40,351 nt of DNA, from NCBI GenBank assembly GCA_014885115.2, contig WKLE02001151.1, forward strand, positions 1-40,351. Direction: 5' to 3'. Made by a program: the position numbers and the translations under genes. The stretch is from Asterionellopsis glacialis. Lineage: Eukaryota; Bacillariophyta; Plagiogrammaphyceae; Rhaphoneidales; Asterionellopsidaceae. Below the pieces are notes generated by a model. It ran no database searches and had not been told where the DNA came from. It was given only the letters and a program-made list of their open reading frames with translations. This document shows, piece by piece, positions 10,049-21,002 of the stretch (its first letter is position 1; every line of letters begins with the position of its first letter).

Positions 10049-11151
10049 ATTGGCAAATTTGTGAAGCTGAAAAAGAGGAAAAACCGTGTGAGACAGGCAA
10101 TTTGAAGATGTATATTCCGAAGAGAGAACACTGCATGGACTGAAGAAACTATTCAAAACACATTTTTTACCCTCATTTTCTGTCTAGAAAGCTAGTGACG
10201 CATTTTCTTTGGCGAACTTTTAGCAACTTTTACAAGTGCCACAACAGCCTTCTTTGTTGTCAGAGCTAAAACGATAATTCTTTCCCCTCTGAAGTATTCG
10301 CTGCATCCGAATCTTAATGGTTATGAAATAATTGCCGTCTAGAATCTCACCTATAAAGAGGGACAGTTGACTACGAAAAATGAATAGATGCCAATAGTAA
10401 GTAGGCCTATGCAGGAAAAGAACAAGAAGGAACAAGGCTTCTTTCGATACACTTTGATGATCGATGATGTGTGCTATCAAGGCAGCAAGAAGGCGAGGTT
10501 CGCTTTGTTAGCTAATCAACACGTACGAGACACGGGAGAGAACAACGCGGTGACACACAGAACCAAAAAAGGATCTGCACTCTGCACCCTGCACTCTCTA
10601 CGGTAGATCTCTATGTTCTGTACTAGACTACTTCTTGAATGAAACGAGACACGAGCAACGAGACACAGCAGTATCTATCTATCGTACAACAGACCAAGTT
10701 CCCAATCAGTACGCGCCAGTTACGCACGCCTTCTTTGAACAAGCGGTGTGCTTCGTACCGGTACAGACAATAGGACCTACGCAGTGCATGCTCGAATAAA
10801 GATCCCCTTTTCCAAGCCGTGTGCCAAAGATTTTCGTTGATAGATTTAGAGTGACAATTTTATTAGAGTTCAGTCAAAATAAAATGAAAATCAACTAACG
10901 GTACGTACCAGTGAAAAGTTTGAAACTCAATAAGCACACTGAAACTAACTTCGCACGAAAAGAGAAAAACAATATATCTATTAAGCTCCCTCAAAAGATT
11001 AGAGGACCAACTGCTCAGTTACCATTTTTGAAAAAAGACTTACTCCTACACAATGAATATCAACGCCAAAAATCGAGCCACTAATAACGGGATCAGAACA
11101 GATGAACTTCGAATGTGTTTAAAATTAAATTTCAAAAATGTTTTGTAAACC
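10049..11151. other. Spacer between FTR and MBD4-like genes
   Basis: No gene is confidently supported. An 86-codon minus-strand frame (10480-10220) ends in CCGTCKSC, and its last ~45 codons follow an acceptor-like TTTATAG. It could be an exon of a small Cys-tailed protein, but no partner exon was found. One TAGGACCTA palindrome lies at 10771-10779. Confidence 0.5.
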
Positions 11152-12960
11152 TTATTTGCTTTCCATCGTTTTGGCATTCCTTAGTCCTTGATGATAATCA
11201 ACGAAATATTGAAGAGCATGGTCTGTAGGTACAACATCACTCAATCGATGTTGTATAAAGATTTCATAAGCATCAGACGCATATGCACCACAATTGAATA
11301 GACCCATTATTTCTTCTCTTGTTAATTCAAATTCTTCTTGATGAATAAAACGTGCATTCTGCATCAACGATTGCTGTTGCAGCCTTTTGTGTTTTTCCTC
11401 ATCAGAACTTTGTTTGGTTTTGGCTGCTATCAGTTCTATATATTCCTCCGAAAATCGAATAATACCTCTAGCCCTTCTATGTCTGATACCCAAAGGCTGA
11501 ATCAGAGTACTCATTTCATCTGGATTCGCAAGACTTGCACTGTGAGGATCGGGCCATTTGCAGAAAAATTCAAAAAGAATAGCATCTACTTGGACGCGTG
11601 AAGTACGATTTAACATGATTGTTGAAATAAGCAAACACCAGGGATCATTACTAAAAAGCTCTTCCAGCAGACCAAAAGGCGACGAAGGAAATTGTTGGTA
11701 CTGCCAACAAGACGCTGTGATACATGGAATTTTTCTGCTCAGTACTAGCGGATTGCGAGCCCAAGAATCCTTCTCGCATCGTGTTGGTATATCTGCCGAA
11801 TTTTTTATCTTGCCTCTTTCATCATCGATCCTTCTCTTGTCATTTAACAACGTGCTCAAGCAATCCAGCTTTCTTTTCTTCACATTTTGCAACAAATTCA
11901 AATGTCTGAAAACCTGAAACTTGCTTTCCAGGAGCTTGGTTATTTAATATAGAGGCAGATACAAAGTTAACATGTAAGCAAAGCATTTGCAATTTGACTG
12001 TACATTAAAAGAGTGCCATCTTTACCAAATCTACTTACGAATCCTTCAGGAGAGACATAAACTGTCTGTACCAACGGTTGACTTATTTCATTTTCCTCCG
12101 ATGATCTCCGAGCCAAGCGACATTTCCATCGTTTAAGGTGCTGATCTGTGTTGTTGTCGAAAAACATAAAAAATAGAGATGCATTTACAAATGAGCAATA
12201 CAATCCATACTTGTGCATCAGGTGTTCTCAACTGTATCATCGGCCTCTAGGAGACAAAAGCCCGTATAAAACGATACTTACCGGGAGACTTGCCTGTCAT
12301 TTTGGATACCTCGTCTCGAAGCAAACGCCAGTCTCTCACCGGGGCAAAAGCACGGAGATAACACTTGTTTTTGCAGAGATGTCGAACACATTCATCAATA
12401 ATTCGTTCCAGTTCCTCCCGACACTCAAGATCCGTCTCAAATTCACTAAGACGTGGTGTACTACAATTGTTACTCTGGATCAGCTGGTTTTGGTTACGCT
12501 TCGATGTTGGGTGTTGTTTTTGAGCTTTGATTTTGTCGAATTGTTTTGAAAATGTAGGACAATCCAAGAAATGACTGGTTGCTTCACGGACTATAGGAAT
12601 ACAAACATGACACCAAAATTCGCCTACCTTCAATTGACTAGTGGAAGAACGGCAACAATTGGTTTTGGATAATGTATCACAATCCGATAAACAAGTCACA
12701 AAGTTTCCCAAACTAATAATAGATCCGACTGCAGAAGATGACGACTGTAAGAAAAAAGGGCTACTTTTCTTTTTGGAAATTGATTGACTGATACGTTGTA
12801 GCCGTTGTTTCCTTACAAAGTATGGACTTTCGGTTTGCTTGTAGTTTACATCAACTATTTCTTTCTGCGATTTACACGCATCAGACATGTTGGAGATGGT
12901 TTTGAACTCGCTCTTTGGCCTAGAGATAAAGCACAGCGGTGCCACTTTCCAACTTTTCAC
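11152..12960 (-). CDS. MBD4: MBD4-like mismatch DNA glycosylase with probable MBD-like domain
   Basis: The gene is on the minus strand. Exon 3 (about 11900 down to 11152) carries an HhH-GPD glycosylase very like the C-terminal domain of animal MBD4, which removes T or U from T:G/U:G mismatches. Visible are SPFGLLEELFSNDPWCLLIS, TIMLNRTS, IQPLGIRHRRARGIIRFSEEY, the hairpin region CGAYASDAYEIF and PTDHALQYF with the catalytic Asp. Exon 1 (12960-12282) encodes a Cys-containing N-terminal region. It splices in phase 1 (donor GGTAAGT, acceptor ACACAG) to exon 2, starting at 12145 (DQHLKRWKCRLARR...VQTVYVSPEGFVSRFGK), which has the W, Y-x-SPEG and basic pattern of a methyl-CpG-binding domain. The exon 2/exon 3 junction is unresolved: the best donor (GTTAAC at 11971) is phase 1 and no in-phase acceptor is obvious; an earlier donor GTACAG is possible. 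An alternative start is the ATG at 12888. Confidence 0.78.
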
Positions 12961-13507
12961 AACTGTCGGACCATTGATTCTAAGATCTTGTAGACTAGTC
13001 CTTTGCTTTTCTTAACCTTGAAATCTCCTGATTATGGATAAAATTTAAATCGACCTGGTTGGGATCACCTTCTAATTATAAGGAGGTAGACCGAAATCAT
13101 ACTATGCTGTGCACCTCTTTCGCCTTGTGCTTTGATTGTTGTCGCCTTTGTCACTCGTCATTATTTGGTATGCAATATTATTGCATGTCTTCGATGGGTG
13201 CAATGTGTCGGTAATATTCACTTCTTGGCGTTTGTATGTGTGCTAAAAAACCCGTGTAGACTTGTACAGGTACAGGTATATAGGACCATAGCGTTGATTT
13301 AGTAGGACTTATTATACTACCAGTTTCAAGATTTTATCCTACAAATGACGCTGCTACATGAGGAGTGATACAAAGGTGTGATAGATTCTCGCTACTAAAA
13401 AGCGGCTCAGCTCAACGGACCCGGAAGCTTTCTGTAGAAAAAGAACCGACTTCTCACAACACAGTGACACTTTCATTTTCGTTGTCGTCGTTAATATTGC
13501 GTTGCCA
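12961..13507. other. Divergent promoter spacer
   Basis: These 547 bp lie between the starts of the MBD4-like gene (minus) and the ceramidase (plus) and must contain both promoters. A short tgtacaggtacaggtata stretch lies near 13263-13280. No coding signal was seen. Confidence 0.55.
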
Positions 13508-16500
13508 ATGGCGGTTGCTTATCGCACCATGGCAGAATCTACCAATTTTCTACTATGTAAAGTGCTTGTATTTATCTGTATTTGCTCATGTGCAAAGAAT
13601 TCAGTCGAAGCAGCTACAAACACAACAAGCAACGATAGACCACATGGTTTTCTTATCGGGACTGGAATCTATGACATGTATGTAGGTTGTGTAGAAGTAT
13701 CTCATGTTTTGTGTTTCTGTTGTGTTCGTGTGCAGTCGGAACGACACAGTATCTAGTCTGGCGTTTCTATAATTGAAGTGCTAGCCAATCTTTTCACACT
13801 ATATCTCTTTTTTCTATATTGTAGTACTGGACCAGCTGCTCAGATCAACTTTATGGGATATGCAAAATCTCAACAGACAGGTCATGGGATCCACCAACGT
13901 CTTCGAGCTCGGGCATTCATTATGGCGGAACGTCCCGCTGGTGTACCGGAAAGGAAATATACAAGTCACGAAGAGGAACACAAAATCGAAGCGATACAGA
14001 GAAGAGACAAACCGATGGAAGGCGAAACCAAACAAGAAAACCGGGAAAGATCGCTTTTGCGATGGAGGTGGAAACAGCTCGAGAGTGGTGACGTTGAAGA
14101 TTCACTAACGTCCGAAGTCTCGCTTGCTGATCCTTCAAAGGCAGTCTGTTTTGTTAGCATTGATACAGGCATGGGATCTGATTTGTTGAACATACGAGTC
14201 TTGAAGAGATTGGAAGAATTACTACCTCTTCAAGGATCTTCGGGGAAGGCGCTGTGCCACTTGGAGAACCTTAGTATCAGCGGAACACACACACATTCAG
14301 CCCCTGCTGGTTTTCTCCAATACACGACTTTTCAGATAACAAGTGCTGGATTTTCCGAGGAAACAATGGAAGCCTTTGCTGAGGGTATTGCCCAATCTAT
14401 TAAAAGGTGAATAATATCGTGGGTTGAGTCGAAGGGCTGATCATTCTCATTGAAACTATGTGAGTTCTTTGAAACTCAGACTCTTTACTGCATTCTGTTT
14501 CAAATTTTAGGGCATATGATAATTTGCAACCCGGGTCGATCAAGACAGCAAGTGGACATTTGGAAGATTCAAATATCAATCGTTCACCGTCGAGCTATCT
14601 ACTCAATCCCAAATCAGAGAGGGACGAATATGCAGATGAAGGCGACACAGATAAAACTATGTTACTGCTAAAATTTACCGCAGAAAATAGCACAAATATT
14701 GGAAGTTTGAATTGGTTTTCGGTTCACGGAACTAGTATGAACGCAACGAATGATGTATGTCTCATGATTGCACGTTGGCTTGGAGCAAATTCTTTCTGGC
14801 TTTACCATGACTGACACTGTCTTCACTGATTATCTCTTTCTTTATTTTACAGCTAATTTCAGGCGACAACAAAGGGTATGCATCATACTTGATGGAAAAG
14901 CGCTATAATAAAAATGGAACTCTAACAGGGAAGGGGAACTTTGTTGCTGCCTTTGCATCGACGAATCTCGGTGACGTATCCCCAAATACAGATGGACCAA
15001 AGTGTATTGATACTGGTAAGTCCTCTCAAATCTATCTAGTCATTGCGCTTAATCGAACACAAAACATTTAATTTTCATGAATGATTGCACGTTACTTCTA
15101 GGTTCACCATGCGACGTGGTATCATCTACTTGCAACGGAAAAATGGAACTCTGTGTCGCTTCCGGACCGGGAAAAGATATGTTGGATTCCACAGAAATAA
15201 TTGGGCGAAATCAGTTTAATCATGCTGTCAAACTATTTGAAAGTGCTCGCACAGAACTTGAAGGAGGGGTTGACTTTCGCCATTCTTTCATTGATATGTC
15301 GAATACAACTGTAAACCGAGAAAATGGCACGACCGTGACGACTTGTCTTCCTGCACTGGGCTAGTAAGTGAGCATCGAATGCTTTGAATTTTTTTTCAAA
15401 ACTACACACCTTTCTTACGAGTGCTACGTTTGTTTTGTTTCGTATGACCAATTGCATAGTTCATTTGCTGCAGGAACTACAGATGGCGCAGGAGAGTAAG
15501 TAAAATCACACACCTTTTTCCCTCTTTAATTTGCGGCAATCGTTGTTTCTCACCCTCGAATTCCTTTTATTTGTTATCACCTTTGCATAGTTTCAATTTT
15601 CAGCAAGGAACCAATAGTGTAAGTCGAAAAATTGGATCTGCTGTACATTCTTTTTATTCTTGTTTTCTTCCTAATTGGACATGTACCGTTTGTTTTTTCT
15701 TAGTCCAATCCCTTTTGGAACATGGTAAGCGCTTTTCTTTCCAAGCCGTCTTCTCAACAAATTGAATGCCATTTCCCCAAACCTATCCTACTGAACGTCG
15801 GCGAGGTAAAATTTCCTTATGACTGGGAGCCCGCTTTAGTCCCAATATCTATCTTCAAAGTCGGCCATCTCTTTATACTGAGTGTTCCAGGGGAGTTCAC
15901 TACCATGGCTGGACGACGCCTTCGCAGAGCTGTTAGAGACACGCTGATAGCAAATGGAATCGCAGAACCGATCATAACAATCGCGGGACTCGCCAATTCT
16001 TACACTCACTATATTGCAACATATGAAGAATATCAAGGACAACGTTACGAGGCTGCCAGTACTATATTTGGACCACACACCTTGGAAGCCTACATTCAAG
16101 AATTCAAGCGTCTTACGCACGATATTATCAGTGGGCAACCTTCAACCTCGGGAATTGCACCTCGCGACTTGTCCAAAAAACAAATTTCTCTCCAGCCACC
16201 GGTAATTGTTGATACCGTTGGACCCTTTAGAAAGGTAGGTATTAATTACTGTCATACGAGAGGGAAGCCTCTTCAGCCCTTTTGTAAAGTAATGTGACCT
16301 GATGAGTGTTTGTTTGTTTCTCCTCCAATAATTAAAAGTTTGGCTCCGTGGCAATTGATGCAAAGAAATCATACGCAAAGGGAGACAGTGTCTTCGTTTC
16401 TTTTCGATCTGCAAATCCGAGAAATAACCAAAAAATCGAAGATACTTTTTTGACTGTTGACGCACGAGACGAATCTGGAGAGTGGAAGACGATTTATGTT

Positions 16501-16848
16501 GATGGGGACTGGTGCACAAAATTTTATTGGAAGGGTGGCATTGGTCACTTTGGCGAATCATTTGCTGAGATCACATGGGATATACCGAAAGAGACCACCG
16601 AAGGGCTTTACAGAATTTGTCATTACGGAACAAGAAAGACTTTAATCGAAGAGGGTGCATCGGCTTATTTTAAAGCTCCAGATTGGTTGTTATCAAATAC
16701 GATGGGATCCATCGCAATCCACATCACTTGGGAAGCCTACAAACTGGGATTTCGTTTTTCAGAAAAGTTTCAATCTTTTACGGGCAGCATGGTTGGCGCT
16801 AGATACAAAGATTTTAGTGGATGTTCAAGAAGCTTCCTTGTAAAGTAG
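13508..16848 (+). CDS. Neutral (alkaline) ceramidase
   Basis: The enzyme hydrolyses ceramide to sphingosine and fatty acid and is usually secreted, lumenal or membrane-facing. There are nine exons: 13508-13677, 13825-14406, 14511-14754, 14853-15015, 15102-15363, 15460-15495, 15591-15618, 15704-16234 and 16339-16848. All introns are GT-AG (85-147 bp) and the joined length is exactly 842 codons (841 residues). The N-terminus has a hydrophobic signal-like stretch (NFLLCKVLVFICICSCA). Family landmarks: GIYDITGPAAQINFMGYA across intron 1, the zinc-site SGTHTHSAPAG, NRSPSSYLLNP, WFSVHGTSM, the GDVSPN hexapeptide bearing the nucleophilic Ser, CLPALGYSFAAGTTDGAGD, NPFWNMV and PGEFTTMAGRRLR. Oddities are two consecutive microexons (36 and 28 nt), a charged ~60-residue insert after RARAFIMAERP, and a ~50-residue insert near the C-terminus. 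The ATG at 13529 is an alternative start closer to the signal peptide. Confidence 0.95.
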
Positions 16849-18197
16849 AAATATTGAAAAAATGAACCAAAGCCAACATTCCTGGTGTTTTCATCGTTCT
16901 TACTGGGTGCATATTGTATAACCTCATGAGCGATGGTTCATGATTGTCTCGTCGAGAGTAGGGAGGATTCGTGCCTCGAGTCAATCACTCCGAAAAGTTG
17001 TCCACGAATGCACTTGCAATTTGAATCTCAAGTTGAGTAATCATTAATCACATTTTACTGGGTATTATTGGATTAGAACTTACAGTGCTATTACACAGGA
17101 CTTGGGGAGACGGACTAGAGGTTTATCTATGCTTAGAGGACTGCCATCAAATACTTCTCTCTAGAAAAAAACTGGACTACTGATGCATTACGTGTAGACC
17201 TACCGCTCGTCAGCTTTACAGTCTGTAATAAATAAGATAAGTCAATCAACAAGTCAGAATTTGGACATTCTATTTTCATTATTTTTGTTGGCTTCGTGAC
17301 TTCTTGTGACACGGTGTTTGAAATGTTTGTGGTACCATGAAGACAGTAGGCCTTGAAGGTTAAATACTAACGCTAGTCCTCTCTAGACTTATCGGTGCTC
17401 GGTACCGGTTCCTGTTCCCAGGTATTTAAGGTGTTTAGGACCTATAATAATTAGGACCTAAGAAATACCGTTCGGTACCCAGAGGCATGGTACTAAACTT
17501 ACCAGTAATTTATCTGATACCGGTTGGTGGGCCCAGACCAATCCCTACCAGTTAGGACTACCTGGTAGTCCTACTAGAGTAATAATTACAGAAGTACTAG
17601 ACTAATAGAAGAACTTGCACGATTCATAAGTCAGATGCCACAGACAAATTATTCGTACACTAAATACTTAAAAATTATCAATGACTGTTGAACCGATATG
17701 TAGGACTTCGATTAAGTCTTTTATTTAACCCCAGTCGTCGTTCATGCAAAATTGCGTCTATCTAGTTTCAAAGCAGTCTCTTCGCGAACCTGATGCGACA
17801 CTGATGCGACACTACTGTACAATCTCAATTCCGATTAAGTATTTTATTTAACCCCAGTCGTCGTTCATGCAAAATTGCGTCCATCTAGTTTCAAAGCAGG
17901 CTCTTCGCGAACCTGATGCGACACTACTGTATAATCTCAAATCCTGCATGCCAACAATTTGAGTGCCAGACCATCCGCCGCTACTGGTACTTGGCTTTTT
18001 CGCGGATAAGATGCGAAATTTTGGTCATATTATTTGGGATTCGTACAGGCGTAGGACCTACCGATACCGTAACAGGTAGCAGGTACTATACCTGCTGGTA
18101 CTCGTAGCAGGATTCCCGTGTCGTCTTAGAATCAAACATTTCCACCCTCTTTTCACAATCATAATTTAATCATTTACTCTTCAACTAAACAAACAAA
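16849..18197. other. Repeat-rich spacer
   Basis: No gene is supported. The segment 17390-17580 is rich in the ggtacc/ccaggta/aggaccta family of palindromes: TAGGACCTA at 17436-17444, 17452-17460 and 18052-18060, and TACCTGGTA at 17559-17567. A 123-bp-period direct repeat lies at 17709-17943. The last ~50 bp are probably the leader of the gene starting at 18198. Confidence 0.6.
17709..17943. repeat. Tandem direct repeat, ~110-123 bp unit, two copies
   Basis: Copy 1 starts at 17709 (cgattaagtcttttatttaa) and copy 2 at 17832 (cgattaagtattttatttaa). They share ccccagtcgtcgttcatgca, aaattgcgtc/catctag, tttcaaagca and gaacctgatgcgacac with only a few substitutions. Copy 1 has an internal duplication of ctgatgcgacac that copy 2 lacks. 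No coding content was seen. The duplication is recent, judging from the high identity. Confidence 0.9.
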
Positions 18198-18815
18198 ATG
18201 AACACACCAAGTACTGCACAAGCGGCTGAGACTACCTGCTGCAGCACCAATAAGCGAAACAAACTTAAAGTAATGGCCAAGCAACGGCTGAACCACGTAG
18301 AACAGAAGAATAAACAAGCATCGCAACAACATGCAAATGAACTTGCTCGACTGCACCAATATCGAGAAAAGGACCGAATCAATCGACAAAAGTTTCGAAG
18401 AAGAAGCTCCGTGAAAACTTTAGAAAAAGTGCCTTCTGAAGTAACAGTGAAAACAATAGTTACAGCACCCTTTTAAAAATAGGCACCAAAGATTTATACA
18501 TAGACACGTCAGTACGATAGATGCACGTAAAAGAATAATTTGTATAAATTTATATTTTTATAGCTATCATTTCCTTACTGCAATTTGTTTGCGAGTCTTT
18601 CCAATGGCGATCATCTTTTTGCTTTTGTATCAACCGTTGATTTCTTTTGTATACGAGAGTTTCCAAAAGTCCAAAAGAAGGGTACCACGGAAACAACTGT
18701 TCATGTCCAAAGTTTTGAGACCATCCAACACAAATATTCAGAAGACCCGTTGACATTATCTTCTGAAGAGAACCCGTGGAACTTATTGTCATCAAGTGGT
18801 GCAGAAGGTGTATGA
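18198..18815 (+). CDS. Small basic orphan protein, possibly two exons
   Basis: The first frame (18198-18476, 92 codons) is preceded by an A-rich context with ATG at 18198. It encodes a Lys/Arg/Gln-rich, helix-prone segment (LNHVEQKNKQASQQHANELA, then REKDRINRQKFRRRS), with no recognised domain. A second coding-looking frame with the same phase follows an acceptor (ttttatag) at 18564: LSFPYCNLFASLSNGDHLF through SSEENPWNLLSSSGAEGV, stopping at 18815. A donor GTAACAG at 18441 would join them in frame (123-bp intron, residues ...EKVPSE|LSFPY...), giving about 165 residues. If unspliced, the protein is 92 residues. The basic helical part is loosely like a DNA-binding or coiled-coil region, but no family is recognised. 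Confidence 0.4.
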
Positions 18816-19231
18816 TAAACGCGAGTCGCTCGATCGTAGTGTACTGCAGTCTCGAGGAGAGAAATGGGGAAGTACAGATCGGATACAGGTGACCCTGCAG
18901 ATGAATATCTTCACGTGCAACTTGTGAGAAAGCGGGTCAATACAAAAAATACTTCTTAAAAGTCTATTTTTTCGCTTTGCAAAGCAAATTCATTCATTTA
19001 TTTTTTCCAGCGGCGCCCAAAGAACACAAACGAGACAAAAAAAATTCAAATGAACACAAGCTCACTAACTTGTGATCCTTTTAGCCGTGAATCGTTGACT
19101 TCTTCGATATGTTGCTCTGGACCCTGTTGTTGTTGATCTGATGGTTCTGTTTCCTCCACCAAACAACTTCTGCAAATTCACATTTGCTGGCAAGATATAA
19201 ATCATTTCCAGCTGTCTTTGCTCTAACTCAG
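18816..19231. other. Spacer, no supported gene
   Basis: This lies between the orphan gene and the 3' end of the U-box gene. A minus-strand stretch near 19205-19150 reads NDLYLASKCEFAEVV and could be a further 3' exon of the U-box gene, but no splice pair was established. Confidence 0.4.
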
Positions 19232-19638
19232 TCATGGATGAGATGACGATTGGTATATCTTCGTCTTCTTCCGGGGTGATAACAACTTTTCAAGATTCCA
19301 TGGTATTATCACGTCCTTGAGTGCACGGTCTTGTGCTAAATCCTCTTCTTGCAGAGGTGAACAAGTAATAGGTGAAACATGATTTCCCTTTCGAAGCCAA
19401 AGTAATACAACGCTTCTTTCATACGAATTCCCATCTGTATCAATTACAGGGTTATCCATTACCTCAAGTGTCAAAGGACAAATGAAATCTTTGGGTACTC
19501 TTACTTCGGTTTCTATTGTCTACTTTATTTCTAATTTTATTCAGAAGGTGGTGTCGGTGTACCATCATTGGACTTAGTGTGTATCTCCAAATAATCTTTC
19601 AATAACCTATCCGTTCCTGGCACACAAGATCGAAGCAT
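19232..19638 (-). CDS. Small U-box domain protein (E3 ubiquitin ligase-like)
   Basis: The U-box is a RING-like fold without zinc that recruits E2 enzymes. On the minus strand, the main exon (19512-19232) encodes VPKDFICPLTLEVMDNPVI, then DGNSYERSVVLLWLRKGNHV, SPITCSPLQEEDL and RALKDVI: essentially a complete U-box, including the P-x-T/D-x-x-G-x-S/T-Y-E-R core. Its own frame has no ATG before the domain. A good candidate first exon (19638-19563, MLRSCVPGTDRLLKDYLEIH) joins it in phase through a 50-bp GT-AG intron, giving about 119 residues. After the U-box only ~30 basic residues follow, with no ARM, WD40 or kinase partner domain, so the substrate-binding part is missing or lies in an unrecognised 3' exon. 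The start lies 28 bp from the stop of the upstream MFS gene. Confidence 0.72.
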
Positions 19639-19666
19639 AGAAATAGATTACTGAGGAACAAGAATT

Positions 19667-21002
19667 TTATAAAATATGCTTGCCCTGTGGTTTGTTCAAT
19701 AATGGTGCTGTCTCCCCTGAGCGAGACACAAGTTTTTCTTCGTCAGAATTAGCGTCAGTGTGCAAAGGTATGATAACCTTCAAGTGGCTTTCTTCCTTGT
19801 TACTTGCCGTTGAAGATAATGACAATGATTGATGAAGCTGTTCTTGTTTTTCGCGTTCTTGTTGTTCATGTATAATACCAGCAATTGCAAACATAGCCAT
19901 CCCAATAAAAACTATCAAAGATAATAATCGGTCCATAGTTCTTGGACCTAAATACTGTTCCACCCACCCACCTAATACCAGTCCAATCATAGCACCCAAT
20001 CCTCCGAAAAATCGTAATATTCCTTGTCCACTTGCTTCGTATCCTTTTGGCATCAATCGTGATACAAGTTCTATAGAACTCGCCTGACCACATGCATTCG
20101 TTACACCATGTAACGGTTCTAATAAATATATATATACCATGTGACCTGTTGGTATGAACGAATATCCAACAACCCGAGTCACATAGGCAAAACCAGCAGC
20201 AAGCTGTAATGTACCGGGTCCCCATTTTTCCAAAAAGGTAGGTGCCCAATGAAATATGGGAATTTCAAACACAACTGCCATTGCTACTGTGATACCAGCC
20301 ATAAAGTATGTACTTTTTAAGTATTCAAAGAATAAAAATGCCATCTGATTAACAACACTTGTGCCTATTCTTAAACAACTGACATATACAAGGAACGAAC
20401 ATAAATGTGCCCAATACAAATCTAAACAAAGTTGTCATCGGAACCTTTTTGGCTGTTGCTTTAGTTTTTGTTGTCCGAGACGAAGTAATTGGAATATTAG
20501 TCACTGCTGAATTAGTGTTTTCTTCTTCTCTGTTTCCGTCGACTGCTGTCTTGTGAACGTTGATTTTGGGTATGCCGTTGGAAGCCACTGCTGTTTCAGA
20601 TATATTAGAAATCGTAGAGCCTGTTGTATTGATTTGTTGTTGCCCAGAAGCATAACATGTACCACAGCAAACAAATACCACTGCGGATACTATAGCAAAC
20701 GCATACAATGCTTGAAATCCCCAATGATCTAAACATGGACCTAAAGATAAATGGGTTATAGCCCACCATAAAGCTCCATACGAACGCTCTTTTCCGTATG
20801 ATGTTGTCGTTGATGAAAAATTTTCATTATGGTCTTTTTCATTATTCTCGTTTACAGTTTCTGCGTTTGGATAATTCTTGCCTATTTGATCAACTTTTGG
20901 ATGCTTTTGGGAGGAAGAAGACGAAGACTTGTACCTGATATTTGTGGCTTCCACATGTGCCAGCGTAATACCATCTAATACTGGCATGAAAAAAAAAAGC
21001 AA
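19667..21002 (-). pseudogene. Truncated, frame-broken MFS transporter (MFSD6-like)
   Basis: This minus-strand gene is in two overlapping frames. Frame A (21002-20349) has PVLDGITLAHVEA, a long Ser/Asn-rich insert, then KERSYGALWWAITHLSLGP and two membrane segments. Frame B (from about 20425 down to 19667) has TM segments (MAFLFFEYLKSTYFMAG), LLEPLHGVTNACGQASSIEL, SGQGILRFFGGLGAMIG and a hydrophilic C-tail. These match the C-terminal part of the MFS_1-like/MFSD6 family. The frames are offset by +1 inside what should be one membrane helix, and no convincing intron removes the problem without deleting that helix. The ~470 bp upstream, up to the next gene, hold nothing like the first four or five helices, and the start sits beside a 10-base homopolymer (20989-20998). 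A pseudogene is the simplest reading; sequence errors plus a missed exon would be the alternative. Confidence 0.6.

Noticed and set aside
10220..10480. Minus-strand 86-codon frame ending CCGTCKSC
   Set aside because: The Cys-rich tail and an acceptor-like TTTATAG make it tempting as a metallothionein-like exon, but there is no partner exon, start context or family match.
11558..11917. 119-codon plus-strand frame opposite the MBD4-like glycosylase
   Set aside because: It lies antisense to a strongly supported conserved domain and has no recognisable content.
12148..12549. 133-codon plus-strand frame opposite exon 1 of the MBD4-like gene
   Set aside because: It spans a well-supported antisense splice junction and is a shadow frame.
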